DNA of 64,000 nucleotides from Pseudomonadota bacterium (GTDB taxonomy: Bacteria > Pseudomonadota > Alphaproteobacteria > Rhizobiales > Hyphomicrobiaceae). Within the stretch, counting starts at the first letter, position 1, and each line of letters begins with the position of its first letter. A program made the position numbers and the translations under genes. Of this stretch, positions 46,097-57,044 are shown piece after piece. Location of the stretch: assembly GCA_018242295.1 (NCBI GenBank), contig JAFECE010000009.1, forward strand, positions 203,818 to 267,817. Reading direction: 5' to 3'. The notes under the pieces were generated by a model. The model did no database searches. It had not been told where the DNA came from and saw only the letters and a program-made list of their open reading frames with translations.

Positions 46097-46474
46097 GATT
46101 GTAGTCTCCCGAACGGACGCGAATTTTCTTGTGCCTTAGTTTAGGCCAAGATCGTGCCAGTCCCCAATTACTTCGGTGTGATGTTGAGCGGCTCAGTACC
46201 GCAGACGCATAAGGGCGCTACAGAGGCTGCCGGCCGGGATCTACTCCCAAATCCAGGACATTGACGCAAACGCCGGCGCCTATCACGCATCGCGTCGGCC
46301 TCATCGGATATAGCCGATGTGATCGCTCGCTGCTGTCGACTGGGTCGAGTCAACGCGTCTTGAATTTTCGGGCCGAAGTCTGGTCCAAGGTTCAATTCGA
46401 TACAGAATATTGCGCCTTAATCGACCCGGCGCCCTTGGGTTGACGTTGGATGTCAATCGCCCGTTTCCAACTGC
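46097..46474. other. Intergenic region between GntR and PepSY genes
   Basis: About 380 bp with no supported gene on either strand. Short open frames lack ribosome sites and protein-like composition. It presumably holds the GntR gene promoter near its right side of 46096. Confidence 0.4.
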
Positions 46475-48184
46475 TTACCCCTTGGAACGTCGGGCTCCAA
46501 CTTCCTGCTTACCGGCCCTAAACGAAGAGGCCGCGCCGCGGGCTATGGAGGCTCCAAAATCGAACGAGCGATTCCAAAGGCGCATCAGCCGGCGCCAATA
46601 CATTCTTGCATCCGCTTTTCCCGCAGCCCAAAAGCCCGGGTAGCGGATAAGCTCGATGAAGGACACAAGAGAGCGACAAACCGCTACGAGAAGAAGCCCG
46701 ATGGTGTTCAAGAGCCTACGGATGCCAACAAGCGCGATGGAAATGAGAAGCATTGCGGCGCGTGCGGAGTAAGCAGTCATGGGCCATAGCGAGCTACTCG
46801 TCGAACCGCCGGCGTTCAGCGCGTCACGGGAAATCTGCTCGAAACGGGATCGCAACCGGGCCTCATCCGTTAAGCGATCGAGAAATTGCAAGACCCGGCC
46901 GGACGCAAAGACCGCAAAAGCAAAGGACGCCGTTGCAAGTGCTGACCGTCTGCGTGCCAATTGAAAGTGCTCGGGCGACTTGGCACGCGCAAGCCGCTTC
47001 TTAAGCCAGATCACGATTCCGGTGAGGGAGAGTGCCGCCACGACGATGCCCATGATGGACAGCGCGATACGTCCGGGGACACCCGCTATGCGCCCCGAGT
47101 GCAACGGAAACTGAAGCTGCATGAAGATATCGGCTGCAGTCCCGGCCCAGGGCACAGTCTCACCCAACCCGGCTCCGGTGTTTCCATCGAAGTAAAGCGT
47201 TTTGGTTCCCATGCCGCCCTCGCCATGCTCGGCACCAAGCTCAAAGAATGAAACGCTGTAGACACCGAACTCCTGACTGTAGAAGACGCTCCCTAACGGT
47301 TCTTTCCATGACCGCTTGTTCGCCTCCTTGCTTGCAAGACCGATGACGGCAGCGAACGGCAGCGCAGCGGCGATGGGCTTATCGAGCGGTGCGGGAGTGC
47401 GTGCGTCCCAGATCTCGGGTGTAAGAGATGAAATCTTGCTCAACACCGGGCGGACGACTTCCGTGCCGAGATTCATTGAAATCGACGTGAACGCGAGAAT
47501 GAGAAGAAGCAGCCACGTCCAAAGACCGAAGGCGCGATGGATGTCGAAGTTAAGACGATAGCGGCTGGCGTTAGATTTGATGCGCCAGGCTGGTGCCCAC
47601 CGCTGCATCCACGATTTGTTGCCCCCCTGCGCACGCGCGACCGCCGGGAAAGTCAGCCACAATCCGACGAAGCAATCGAAAGTCCAGACGAGACCGACAA
47701 TCCCCATAAGCCAAATGCCCCAGCGATCGCTGTTGAAGAAATCCGGGACATGCATCGAATAGTGGAGCTTGTAGAGAAACGGCAGCAGATCCCGCCGATC
47801 GAGTGGGATCTTGCCCCAAAAGCGCTTACCAGCGATCGCACCGGTCGCGGGTTCCAGATAGACCTGATTGTAATCCAATTCGTAGAGCTTACCCGTCGCA
47901 GTATCGATACGCGGTTCGACAAAGAGCTGCGCCGTTTCTCCCGCTTCGAATGACATAGGAAACCACGTCACGCGCGCACGCGGATCCGTTGCCTCGAAAC
48001 GCGCGACCAGTTCCAGCGCCGGCAACGGGGTGCCGGCTTGCTTCGCCACGAAGAGATCGGGATTGAGCCACTCGTCGAGTTCGTGGTCCCAGGAAATGAC
48101 GGCTCCCGTCAGTCCGGCCACGAGAAGAAACACCGCGATGAAAAGACCGGCCCACCGATGAATAATGACAAGTAAGCCGCGCAC
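46475..48184 (-). CDS. PepSY-associated membrane protein with C-terminal extension
   Basis: 569 residues. The first 400 are a PepSY_TM family protein: IIHRWAGLFIAVFLLVAGLT, HELDEWLNPDLF, KIPLDRRDLLPFLYKLHYSM, NFDIHRAFGLWTWLLLLILA and GLSLTGIVIW-like C-terminal helix; the His residues in helices are the usual haem-type ligands. Such proteins next to TonB receptors are thought to reduce or release siderophore iron. The last 165 residues form two added hydrophobic segments and a basic tail. It diverges from the siderophore-type receptor. Confidence 0.88.
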   Translation of the reverse strand: MRGLLVIIHRWAGLFIAVFLLVAGLTGAVISWDHELDEWLNPDLFVAKQAGTPLPALELVARFEATDPRARVTWFPMSFEAGETAQLFVEPRIDTATGKLYELDYNQVYLEPATGAIAGKRFWGKIPLDRRDLLPFLYKLHYSMHVPDFFNSDRWGIWLMGIVGLVWTFDCFVGLWLTFPAVARAQGGNKSWMQRWAPAWRIKSNASRYRLNFDIHRAFGLWTWLLLLILAFTSISMNLGTEVVRPVLSKISSLTPEIWDARTPAPLDKPIAAALPFAAVIGLASKEANKRSWKEPLGSVFYSQEFGVYSVSFFELGAEHGEGGMGTKTLYFDGNTGAGLGETVPWAGTAADIFMQLQFPLHSGRIAGVPGRIALSIMGIVVAALSLTGIVIWLKKRLARAKSPEHFQLARRRSALATASFAFAVFASGRVLQFLDRLTDEARLRSRFEQISRDALNAGGSTSSSLWPMTAYSARAAMLLISIALVGIRRLLNTIGLLLVAVCRSLVSFIELIRYPGFWAAGKADARMYWRRLMRLWNRSFDFGASIARGAASSFRAGKQEVGARRSKG

Positions 48185-48239
48185 TTCCCCTCCCGCTTTT
48201 TGGTCTCTTTGCGTGCGAGATCAATTATCTAATATTGTA

Positions 48240-48252
48240 TACTTGAAAAGTA
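48240..48252. promoter_or_regulatory. Palindrome between PepSY gene and siderophore receptor
   Basis: TACTT-GAA-AAGTA (48240-48252) lies in a very AT-rich divergent intergenic stretch. An iron-responsive operator would be expected here; the sequence does not match a site I can name. Confidence 0.35.
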
Positions 48253-48317
48253 AATAATAGGACGTTACGGTTCATGCGCGGACGGCTCGGGGAGTCGCGA
48301 TCCGCGTGGGGGGATGT

Positions 48318-50594
48318 ATGATTTCGAATTGGCAAAGTGTCCGGCAACGGACGCTGCGGCTCACTGCGCTCTCGGTTGTCCTTGGCGTCGCGCCCGCGAA
48401 CGCACAAGAGTCGGCTCCGACCGTGCCGCTTCCCGAGGTCGTGGTCCAGGGGCAGACGCAACCCAAGCCCACGCAAAAAAAATCGGCTTCCAAAGCGAAG
48501 CTGACGGCCAAATCGCAAGCAGCCGCGACCTCCGCGGCGAAAGAGCCAGTAGCCGTCAGCGATGGCGCGAGCACGCCGGCGGGAGCGACCAATGGTTACG
48601 TCGCAACGGAGGGGATTGCCGCCACCAAGACATCAACTCCGCTCGTCGAGGTTCCGCAATCGATATCGACGGTCACGCGTCAGCAGCTCCAGGATCGCGC
48701 CCCGCAAAACCTGGGAGACGCAATTCAGTATGTACCGGGCGTACGTGTGAACGTTTCTGGATACGATCCACGCTTCGATACCTTCAACATCCGTGGTTTC
48801 GATGCCACCTATATGGGCATCTATCGCGACGGTCTGCGCCAGATGAGCAGTGGTTTCGGGCAATTTCGAACCGAACCTTATGGTCTCGATAGCGTCACGA
48901 TCCTGCGCGGGCCGGTTTCGTCACTATACGGCGCCAGCAATGCCGGCGGCATCGTGGACATGTATTCGAAGCGTCCGACCGAGACGCCGTTCCACGAAAT
49001 CGAGTTCCAAGCCGGAAGCTATGACCGGTTTCAAGGTAACTTCGATTTTTCCGGTCCGACGGCTCCCGGAAGCAACGTGCTTTACCGGATGACGGGCGTC
49101 GTGCGCGACAGCAATACCGAAGCAATGGGCGTTCCGGACGACAGACTCTATCTGGCGCCGGCGCTGACGTTCAAGATCGATCCCGACACCAAGCTCACGA
49201 TCCTTGGCGAGTACATGGCCGCCAAGACTGGCGGCAACATGGCTTGGTACAACGACTATAGTTCCGGCCATGCGCGGCGTACGAACATTTGGTCAGGCGA
49301 CCCCGCCTTCAACGCCTTCGACCAAACCCAAGAACGCATCGGCTACGAATTCGAGCATCGCTTCAACGACGCGATCACGTTCCGCCAGAAGGCGCGCTAT
49401 TCGCATCTCAGTTCTGTCGGCGAATACATCGACATCATCGAACTCATAGAACCGGACGTCTGGAGCCGCGCCAACGGCGTTGTCGAAAGCAACGTGAATA
49501 ATTTTGTCATCGATAATCAGGCCGAAGCGCGCTTCTCGACCGGACCGCTGAAACACGTCGCTCTCGGGGGCGTTGATCTTGCCTATGTCTGGTACAAGGA
49601 AGGGAACGGCTTCGGCGATCCCATCGAAGACGGCGGCATTGTTCCTCCTCTCGTCAACTATAACTATGCGGCGCAGCATATCCCAACACCGGCGATCTCG
49701 ACGGTCACGCATCAAGATCAACTCATGGTCGGCACCTATTTGCAGGACCAGATCAAGCTCGATCGTTGGGTGTTGACCGTTGGCGGCCGGCGTGACTGGG
49801 TAAATACCGCCACCGACACGGATGGAGATGTCCTCAAACAAAACGATGCAGCGTGGACTGGACGAGCCGGCCTCAGCTATTTGTTCGATTCAGGTTTTGC
49901 GCCGTACATCGCTTACGGCACCGGCTTCGTCGCCAATTCGGGTACGGATCTCGTTACTGGCAAGCCCTTCGATGCGACCACATCGGAATCGAAAGAGGTC
50001 GGATTTAAATATTTTATTCCGGGCTACAACGCATCGATTGCTTCCGCTGTTTTTGACATCCAGCAGACCAATGGGCTCAGGGACCAATGCGTCGACGTCA
50101 ACGACGTCACCGAATGCGGTTCCGTGCAGACCGGCGTCTTGCGCTCGCGCGGCTTCGAGATTGAGGGCACCACGACGCTCAATAACGGGCTGAGCCTTCT
50201 AGCTTCGTATTCCTACATCGACATGCGCATCGAAGACAACACGGGCGGAAACCAGGGCAACGTGCTTTCGAGCGTGCCTTTCAACACGTTCTCTCTCTGG
50301 GGCGATTATACGCTACGGTCAGGACCGGCGGTAGGACTGGGCTTCGGACTTGGTGTCCGTTACATCGGATCGAGCTTCGGCGACGACGAGAACACGTTCA
50401 AGAATAGTGGGCACACGCTCTTCGATGCGGCCCTTCACTACGATCTCGCAAAATTTGATCCACGCTTCGCCGGAGCGCGTTTGCAGATCAATGCCAACAA
50501 CGTCTTCGACACGCGAGACGACGTCTGCTCGTCCAATTATTGCTATCTCGATCAGGGCCGCACGGTTCTCGGAAGCCTGCGGTATCGTTGGTAG
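48318..50594 (+). CDS. TonB-dependent siderophore receptor (ferrichrome type)
   Basis: 758 residues from ATG 48318; a GTG at 48306 is the alternative. A signal peptide (VAPANAQ) is followed by a Lys/Pro/Ala-rich linker, then the plug of FhuA-type receptors: LVEVPQSISTVTRQQLQDRA, DAIQYVPGVRVNVSG, NIRGFDATYMGIYRDGLRQM, SVTILRGPVSSLYGASNAGG. The barrel ends SLRYRW. The PepSY gene across the divergent promoter supports iron-siderophore uptake. Ligand identity unknown. Confidence 0.92.
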   Translation: MISNWQSVRQRTLRLTALSVVLGVAPANAQESAPTVPLPEVVVQGQTQPKPTQKKSASKAKLTAKSQAAATSAAKEPVAVSDGASTPAGATNGYVATEGIAATKTSTPLVEVPQSISTVTRQQLQDRAPQNLGDAIQYVPGVRVNVSGYDPRFDTFNIRGFDATYMGIYRDGLRQMSSGFGQFRTEPYGLDSVTILRGPVSSLYGASNAGGIVDMYSKRPTETPFHEIEFQAGSYDRFQGNFDFSGPTAPGSNVLYRMTGVVRDSNTEAMGVPDDRLYLAPALTFKIDPDTKLTILGEYMAAKTGGNMAWYNDYSSGHARRTNIWSGDPAFNAFDQTQERIGYEFEHRFNDAITFRQKARYSHLSSVGEYIDIIELIEPDVWSRANGVVESNVNNFVIDNQAEARFSTGPLKHVALGGVDLAYVWYKEGNGFGDPIEDGGIVPPLVNYNYAAQHIPTPAISTVTHQDQLMVGTYLQDQIKLDRWVLTVGGRRDWVNTATDTDGDVLKQNDAAWTGRAGLSYLFDSGFAPYIAYGTGFVANSGTDLVTGKPFDATTSESKEVGFKYFIPGYNASIASAVFDIQQTNGLRDQCVDVNDVTECGSVQTGVLRSRGFEIEGTTTLNNGLSLLASYSYIDMRIEDNTGGNQGNVLSSVPFNTFSLWGDYTLRSGPAVGLGFGLGVRYIGSSFGDDENTFKNSGHTLFDAALHYDLAKFDPRFAGARLQINANNVFDTRDDVCSSNYCYLDQGRTVLGSLRYRW

Positions 50595-50833
50595 CGCCCG
50601 AAGTGACTGGCAGGGACGCAGTTCGCGCGCCTCGTTCGCGAATGGGTCGCGAGCATCGCTATAGGTACTCATTTTCGATCATTGACTCTAAGCGGGCACT
50701 CAATAACTTATGGTGCATATGGACTGGGAGCGAAGCGCAGCCACGGTCCGATTTTCTTGTTCGCTGATTTTTTATAATCCCCAAAGTGCGGCGCTGCGTT
50801 GTTGCCGCGCAATCTGTTTCAAGGGAGCGTCAC

Positions 50834-51211
50834 ATGACGGCACCTTTTCCCGCCTCCCATCTGCGATTGAAACGCGCCTACGAACCGCCCGCGCCTTCTG
50901 ACGGCGTTCGGATACTCGTCGATCGGCTTTGGCCCCGCGGGGTCAGTAAAGAAGAGGCTTCGCTCGACGAGTGGGAAAAAGACATTGCGCCGAGCACCGA
51001 ACTCCGTAAATGGTTCGGCCACGATCCGGCACGCTGGACGGAATTTCAGCGCCGCTACCGAGCCGAGCTTCAGCAGCACGACGATATCCTGAAGCACATT
51101 CGTGCACTGGCCAAGGCGCATACCGTCACCCTCGTTTACAGCGCGCACGACGAGGAACACAATGATGCCGTTGTCCTGAAGGACGTCCTGCTCGAAGGAC
51201 GGCATGCCTAA
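50834..51211 (+). CDS. DUF488 family protein
   Basis: 125 residues from ATG 50834 (GGGAG upstream). DUF488 motifs: LKRAYEPPAPSDGVRILVDR, LWPRGVSKEEASLDEWEKDI, ELRKWFGHDPARWTEFQRRY and VTLVYSAHDEEHNDAVVLKD. The small cytosolic family has no agreed function. It lies alone before the glycosylase-like gene. Confidence 0.9.
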   Translation: MTAPFPASHLRLKRAYEPPAPSDGVRILVDRLWPRGVSKEEASLDEWEKDIAPSTELRKWFGHDPARWTEFQRRYRAELQQHDDILKHIRALAKAHTVTLVYSAHDEEHNDAVVLKDVLLEGRHA

Positions 51212-51282
51212 GTTCGCATGCCATTGTCTCGGCGAATAACAGAGCCTAGCTTGGCACGCAGGTTTGCGAGGAATCCTAAAAC

Positions 51283-51945
51283 GTGCCCAGGACAACGATC
51301 GTCCCAATCGAGACCCCTTCGTTCGATACTGGCGCGCTCGATGCCTTGGTGAGATCTATTCGTGCGTGCCGAGTCTGCCGTGACAATCCCCGCTATGGGA
51401 AGCCGCTGACTCACGAGCCGCGACCCATCCTCCAAATTTCGAAGACGGCGCGCATCTGTGTCGTTGGCCAAGCTCCGGGAACGCGCGTCCATAAATCAGG
51501 TCGTCCGTTTGATGATCCATCAGGGGTCAGATTGAGGCAGTGGCTGGGCATTGATGAGACTGAATTCTATGATTCCTCGAAGATCGCGATCATCCCAATG
51601 GGTTTTTGTTTTCCGGGGTTGAGGCCCGACGGCAGCGACTTGCCGCCCCGCCGGGAGTGCGCGGAGATCTGGCGAGCAAAATTGTTCGCTCACTTGCCGA
51701 ATGTGAAGCTGCGCTTACTTATTGGCGGCTACGCTCAACGATGGCATCTCGGCGAGAAGGCAGCGCGGCAGGGCGTCAATCGGACGGTGCAGCAATGGCG
51801 CGACATTTATGAGGAAGATCCATCATTGCGCCGAATTCCGTTGCCGCATCCATCGTGGCACAACAACAAATGGCTTGAACGCAATACGTGGTTCGACACG
51901 GATCTGCTTCCGGTGCTGCGCGCAAATGTGTGCCGCCTGCTTTGA
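51283..51945 (+). CDS. Uracil-DNA-glycosylase-superfamily protein
   Basis: 220 residues, GTG start. The N-terminal IRACRVCRDNPRYGKPLTHE carries a CxxC; motif 1 is VVGQAPGTRVHKSGRPFDDP, and the late motif LPHPSWHNNKWLER holds the His-Pro-Ser expected of the superfamily. The version with GQAPGTRVH is a small bacterial subgroup whose DNA substrate is not settled. It could remove uracil or be inactive on it. Confidence 0.88.
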   Translation: MPRTTIVPIETPSFDTGALDALVRSIRACRVCRDNPRYGKPLTHEPRPILQISKTARICVVGQAPGTRVHKSGRPFDDPSGVRLRQWLGIDETEFYDSSKIAIIPMGFCFPGLRPDGSDLPPRRECAEIWRAKLFAHLPNVKLRLLIGGYAQRWHLGEKAARQGVNRTVQQWRDIYEEDPSLRRIPLPHPSWHNNKWLERNTWFDTDLLPVLRANVCRLL

Positions 51946-52086
51946 TGACTCCGGCATGTGATCGCGATGCGCTCAAACATTTGTGCGGCGATCGCATTAA
52001 ATGCGTGTCAAAGCCGTAACCGTATCCTTATTCATCGCCGCAATTCTCTATTCATTGCGCTCGCCCGAGCAAGAAGGAGGCGACTG

Positions 52087-52794
52087 ATGAAAGTTCTGAT
52101 GGTGATAACCTCGCATGACACTCTCGGTAATACCGGTCGCAAGACCGGTTTTTGGCTCGAAGAGCTTGCTGCTCCCTATTACGTTTTCAAGGACTCCGGA
52201 GCTGAGATCACCCTTGCATCCCCAAAGGGCGGCCGGCCACCGCTTGACCCCAAGAGCAACGAGCCTGAATTTCGAACTGAGTTGACGCTCCGGTTCGAGA
52301 AGGACGCGGCGGCCGCGGCGCAGCTCGATAAAACCCTTCGTCTCGACAGCGTCAGGCAAGAAGACTTCGACACCGTTTTCTATCCGGGCGGCCATGGCCC
52401 AATGTGGGACCTCGCCGAGGACAAGCACTCCATCGATCTGATCGAATCCTTCCTTGCTGCTGGCAAACCATTCGCCGTCGTCTGTCATTCCACTGGGGCT
52501 CTGCGTCATGTCAAAACGGCAGACGGCAAGGTTCTCGTAGAGGGAAAGGAAGTCACGGGCTTTACCGACGGCGAGGAGGAAGCAGTCGGCCTCACGAAAA
52601 TCGTGCCCTTCTTGGTCGAAGATGAAATGTTGAAGCTCGGTGCCGTGTTTTCGAAGAAGGCGAACTGGGCGTCTCACGTCGTGACCGACGGCTTGCTAAC
52701 GACGGGACAGAATCCGCATTCCTCAGGACCAGCGGCCAAGGTTCTGCTCGCCAAACTAGCGGAGCGCCGCAAGGCGCCCGCACACGCGAAATGA
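52087..52794 (+). CDS. DJ-1/PfpI-family glutamine-amidotransferase-like protein
   Basis: 235 residues from ATG 52087 with GAAGGAGG upstream. The fold reads MVITSHDTLGNTGRKTGFWL, EELAAPYYVF, SPKGGRPPLDP, FYPGGHGPMWDL and the nucleophile elbow VVCHSTGALRHV with Cys. These match Hsp31-like type 1 amidotransferase-like proteins that act as chaperones or glyoxalases. It converges with gdhA. Confidence 0.92.
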   Translation: MKVLMVITSHDTLGNTGRKTGFWLEELAAPYYVFKDSGAEITLASPKGGRPPLDPKSNEPEFRTELTLRFEKDAAAAAQLDKTLRLDSVRQEDFDTVFYPGGHGPMWDLAEDKHSIDLIESFLAAGKPFAVVCHSTGALRHVKTADGKVLVEGKEVTGFTDGEEEAVGLTKIVPFLVEDEMLKLGAVFSKKANWASHVVTDGLLTTGQNPHSSGPAAKVLLAKLAERRKAPAHAK

Positions 52795-52812
52795 TAATCC
52801 GGTCATTGAATG

Positions 52813-52843
52813 CGCGGAGTGGCAAGTCTCTCGCCACCCCGCG
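52813..52843. terminator. Bidirectional terminator-like hairpin, DJ-1 gene and gdhA
   Basis: CGCGG-A-GTGGC (52813-52823) pairs with GCCAC-C-CCGCG (52833-52843) with one mismatched pair. It lies between the two convergent stops; T-runs are short. Confidence 0.6.
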
Positions 52844-52865
52844 TTAGTGGTCTTCACTCCTTAGT

Positions 52866-54263
<1,398 letters not shown>

Positions 54264-54449
54264 TTAATTGTTATCTGATTAGGAGACACGGTATGGTTGT
54301 TCGATGCCGCATCTTTGGGCAGGCGCGGTTCGAGTGCCACAGCGGGCTCAGTAGCACAAGCCTTTCGATCTAACTTCAATCACCCGAAATCACTGCCCTC
54401 TCAGCAATTGCTGAAAAGCTCCATTCGCGAAGTGAAAGCTGCATCTCGC

Positions 54450-54910
54450 GCGCCAGCTGCAAAACTCAAAGATTATTTGCCCCGCGCCGTTCCGCTGGAG
54501 ACGATATCGAAGCCCGTGGGCAGAGGCTGCCGGCTGCAGCAATGGCGGCAACGGCCTTTCAGAAAGACCTCGGCGCAGTTCACTCGGTCAGTCACCCCAT
54601 TGGCGCAATCTACGGCGTCCATAACGGGCTGACCAACGGAGTCGTCATGCCCCATGTCCTTGCATTCAACGCTCCGAACATCGGTGATAAAATGCAACGG
54701 CTGGCCGCTTACATCGGGTGGATCGATGGCAAGTCATCCGGGGCGTCCGCTGTTCGGGCCATCAACGACTGGATCCTCCAATTGAGATCAGAGATAGGTA
54801 TCTCCGCGACGATCGCCGATATTGGAGTCGAGAAGGAGAAATTTGCAGATATCGCGCGGCTCGCGGTCGTTGACCCGACCGCAGGCACAAATCCGGTCCC
54901 GCTAAACTGA
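54450..54910 (+). pseudogene. 3' remnant of iron-containing alcohol dehydrogenase
   Basis: The final 122 codons (54542-54910) encode AATAFQKDLGAVHSVSHPIG and NGLTNGVVMPHVLAFN, ending in DPTAGTNPVPLN, the C-terminal part of class III Fe-dependent alcohol dehydrogenases including metal-binding His residues. Just upstream, KLKDYLPRAV in one frame continues as AGDDIEARGQRLPAAAM in another, showing a frameshift near 54490. No cofactor-binding N-terminus is found, so about two thirds of the gene is lost. Confidence 0.82.
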
Positions 54911-55096
54911 AGAAATCGTCCGAGAGTTTCTGGGTGAAATGCACTCAGGAACAATTCAAAAGATTGCCTGAGAGCCTGCGTTTCATCTTCCCGGAACCAG
55001 CGGTCGTGATCCCGACATGTGGTCCGGAGTAGCGAGCCTTGGATGACTGACGTTCGCTTCGGGTCAGGCGCGAAAAGGCCTCTCCGCGAACGAGAA

Positions 55097-55123
55097 CTCG
55101 GCGCGAAAGGACATCGCGCCGAG
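55097..55123. repeat. Perfect nine-base stem-loop
   Basis: Arms CTCGGCGCG (55097-55105) and CGCGCCGAG (55115-55123), between the dehydrogenase remnant and the small secreted gene on the minus strand. No T-run follows, so it may be a 3' RNA hairpin of either neighbour. Confidence 0.5.
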
Positions 55124-55167
55124 CAAGGAATAAAAGGTCGCCCCGTATCAAATTCTTGGGCCGGCTA

Positions 55168-55536
55168 TTAACGACGGTCGTCGAAGTCGCCGAGCCGATT
55201 AAAGCAATCCTGCAGCTGCTGAGAGCGGAACAGCTGGTCGCGAGCTAGATCGGAACGCGGCGCCCAGCGGCACCAGCGAAAGTGAGGTGCCATATCCGTG
55301 GTCCACTGAGGCCCACGGAAGCCGCACCGGTATCGGATGTTTGCATCCGACTGGACCGACGCGATACGGGCATAGAGCTCGCAGCTTGCACGTTTGCCTT
55401 CGACGTCTCCGCGCCGATCATCCCCGCCAAATTTAAAGCTGAAGCCACGGTCATCGAAACGCATCGTCTGAGCTTCGACACCCCCAGCCAATCCAGCAAG
55501 CGCTGTCATAAAGACCACCAAAGTCATAATTCGCAT
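55168..55536 (-). CDS. Small secreted Cys-containing protein
   Basis: 122 residues from ATG 55536 (AAGGA seven bases upstream); an open frame upstream to 55785 is not credible. A signal peptide ends near GGVEAQ. The mature part holds MRFDDRGFSFKFGGDDRRGD and CELYARIASVQSDANIRYRC, with later RWCRWAP and DCFNRLGDF, giving four cysteines likely in two disulfides. Family not recognised. Confidence 0.75.
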   Translation of the reverse strand: MRIMTLVVFMTALAGLAGGVEAQTMRFDDRGFSFKFGGDDRRGDVEGKRASCELYARIASVQSDANIRYRCGFRGPQWTTDMAPHFRWCRWAPRSDLARDQLFRSQQLQDCFNRLGDFDDRR

Positions 55537-55784
55537 GTGCAATCCTTGGTTCGAGTTTGCAGGAGCTGCGATATCGATGGATTGTGGCTGAGATGTTGCG
55601 GTGTCCGCTGAAGGACGCGAAATATGCGATCGCGGATGTCGCTTTTTGCCCCGCAAGAAGTCTATCCAGATGAGGTTGGCACGCGAAAACGTTGACTCCG
55701 GCAACTCGCTGAGGGGCGACATGCGCCAAGTATAGCGCGACATCGCTTTTCCTGGTGGCCTCTTCTCTGAGATATCGATTGCCA

Positions 55785-57044
55785 TTACCGCGCGGGCTTA
55801 AGATCGCGCTCGCGTGGTCCGTCGGGCCGCTCATAGTCGGCACCGATGGTGGGCCCGCATTCGGTCGCACGCGGTAATGTCAGTTGAGTGACGATCCCAT
55901 CGATCGCATCGCGATGCTCCGCAATGAAGTCGCGTGTTCGCGCCTCGAGACGTGCGAGGGCGTCAGGCGACGAATCGTCTAGCTCGATTGGCGGCGCACC
56001 GAGATCAACCTGCACACGATAGTAATCGCCGTGCCCTTCAAGCTTTTTCTCGACGATGCCGTCGATGGCGGGATCAGAGAATGCGATGTCGAGGAGCGGG
56101 TCCATCCAGCCGAGCACACCCCAGCCCCATGCCTCATTGAATGTGTATTTCCGCGTCGAGCGTCCGGTCCCGATCGATACGAGCAGCATAGGCTTATCAG
56201 ACCGTATGACTTGGCCATAGGCCAGGGCATCCAGCGACGGATTATTCGCGAAGAGCGCACCGTCTACCAGCGAGAGATATTCTATCGTCTTGTTGGGCGT
56301 GCGATAGGCGATATGGGCCGGAGGGAAGAACGTCGGCGCCGCGGTCGCGCCACGCACGATGTCGCGCATATAGAAGCGACCCTGGCCGCCCCAGCTCACA
56401 AACCACACCCGGTTGTTGGCCTCGATGTCGTAGGCGGGCACGGCGACGTTGGTCAGTGCCTCCTGCAGGCGCACGTCTTCGAAGTAGGATCGGAAGAGGA
56501 CTTCCACGTCGCTCGGGTCGAATTTTGGCCGGAAGATGCGCCTCAGATTGCGGAACGGGCCAAGAGAAGATGGAAATATTCGCCCAGCCTGACCGCGGTA
56601 GAGCTTGACGAGATCGTCGGCACTGAGCGCGGGCTTATGCGCGTCCACATTGCTCGGGCGCGTCAGGCCAAGCGCGAGGATCGAACCCGTCGAGGTGCCG
56701 ACGATCAGGTCGAAAGATCTCGAGATCGGCTGTCCCGTCCGCCGCTCGATCTCGGCTAGAATGAGTGCAGGGACGAGGCCTCTGACGCCACCGCCGTCAA
56801 GAGAGAGTATGCGTGTGCAATCACCGTAGGTTCGCGGACCGATGCCGGGAACGTATGTGACGCTCGACGCACCTATGGTTGCGATGTCTCCTTCGATCGG
56901 GCTGATTGCGAGGGGCGGAGGAGGCTCCCCGGTCGCGTGCAGCCAAAAAGCAAAACCGCCGCTCCCGGCGGCAATTAGCAGAATAGCGAATATAGCTACA
57001 AACCTAAGTGCCGTGCGCCCGACCCCGGTCCCGCCGTCCGCCAT
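55785..57044 (-). CDS. Membrane-anchored patatin-like phospholipase
   Basis: 419 residues. An N-terminal helix (LRFVAIFAILLIAAGSGGFA) anchors it; the patatin domain starts near 78 with the oxyanion motif SLDGGGVRGLVPALIL, the nucleophile elbow GTSTGS and the dyad Asp in LVDGALFANNPSLDALAYG. Patatin enzymes hydrolyse membrane lipids. Most bacterial patatins of this length are soluble, so the anchor is notable. The gene diverges from the tRNA-like/slipin region across 300 bp. Confidence 0.9.
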   Translation of the reverse strand: MADGGTGVGRTALRFVAIFAILLIAAGSGGFAFWLHATGEPPPPLAISPIEGDIATIGASSVTYVPGIGPRTYGDCTRILSLDGGGVRGLVPALILAEIERRTGQPISRSFDLIVGTSTGSILALGLTRPSNVDAHKPALSADDLVKLYRGQAGRIFPSSLGPFRNLRRIFRPKFDPSDVEVLFRSYFEDVRLQEALTNVAVPAYDIEANNRVWFVSWGGQGRFYMRDIVRGATAAPTFFPPAHIAYRTPNKTIEYLSLVDGALFANNPSLDALAYGQVIRSDKPMLLVSIGTGRSTRKYTFNEAWGWGVLGWMDPLLDIAFSDPAIDGIVEKKLEGHGDYYRVQVDLGAPPIELDDSSPDALARLEARTRDFIAEHRDAIDGIVTQLTLPRATECGPTIGADYERPDGPRERDLKPAR

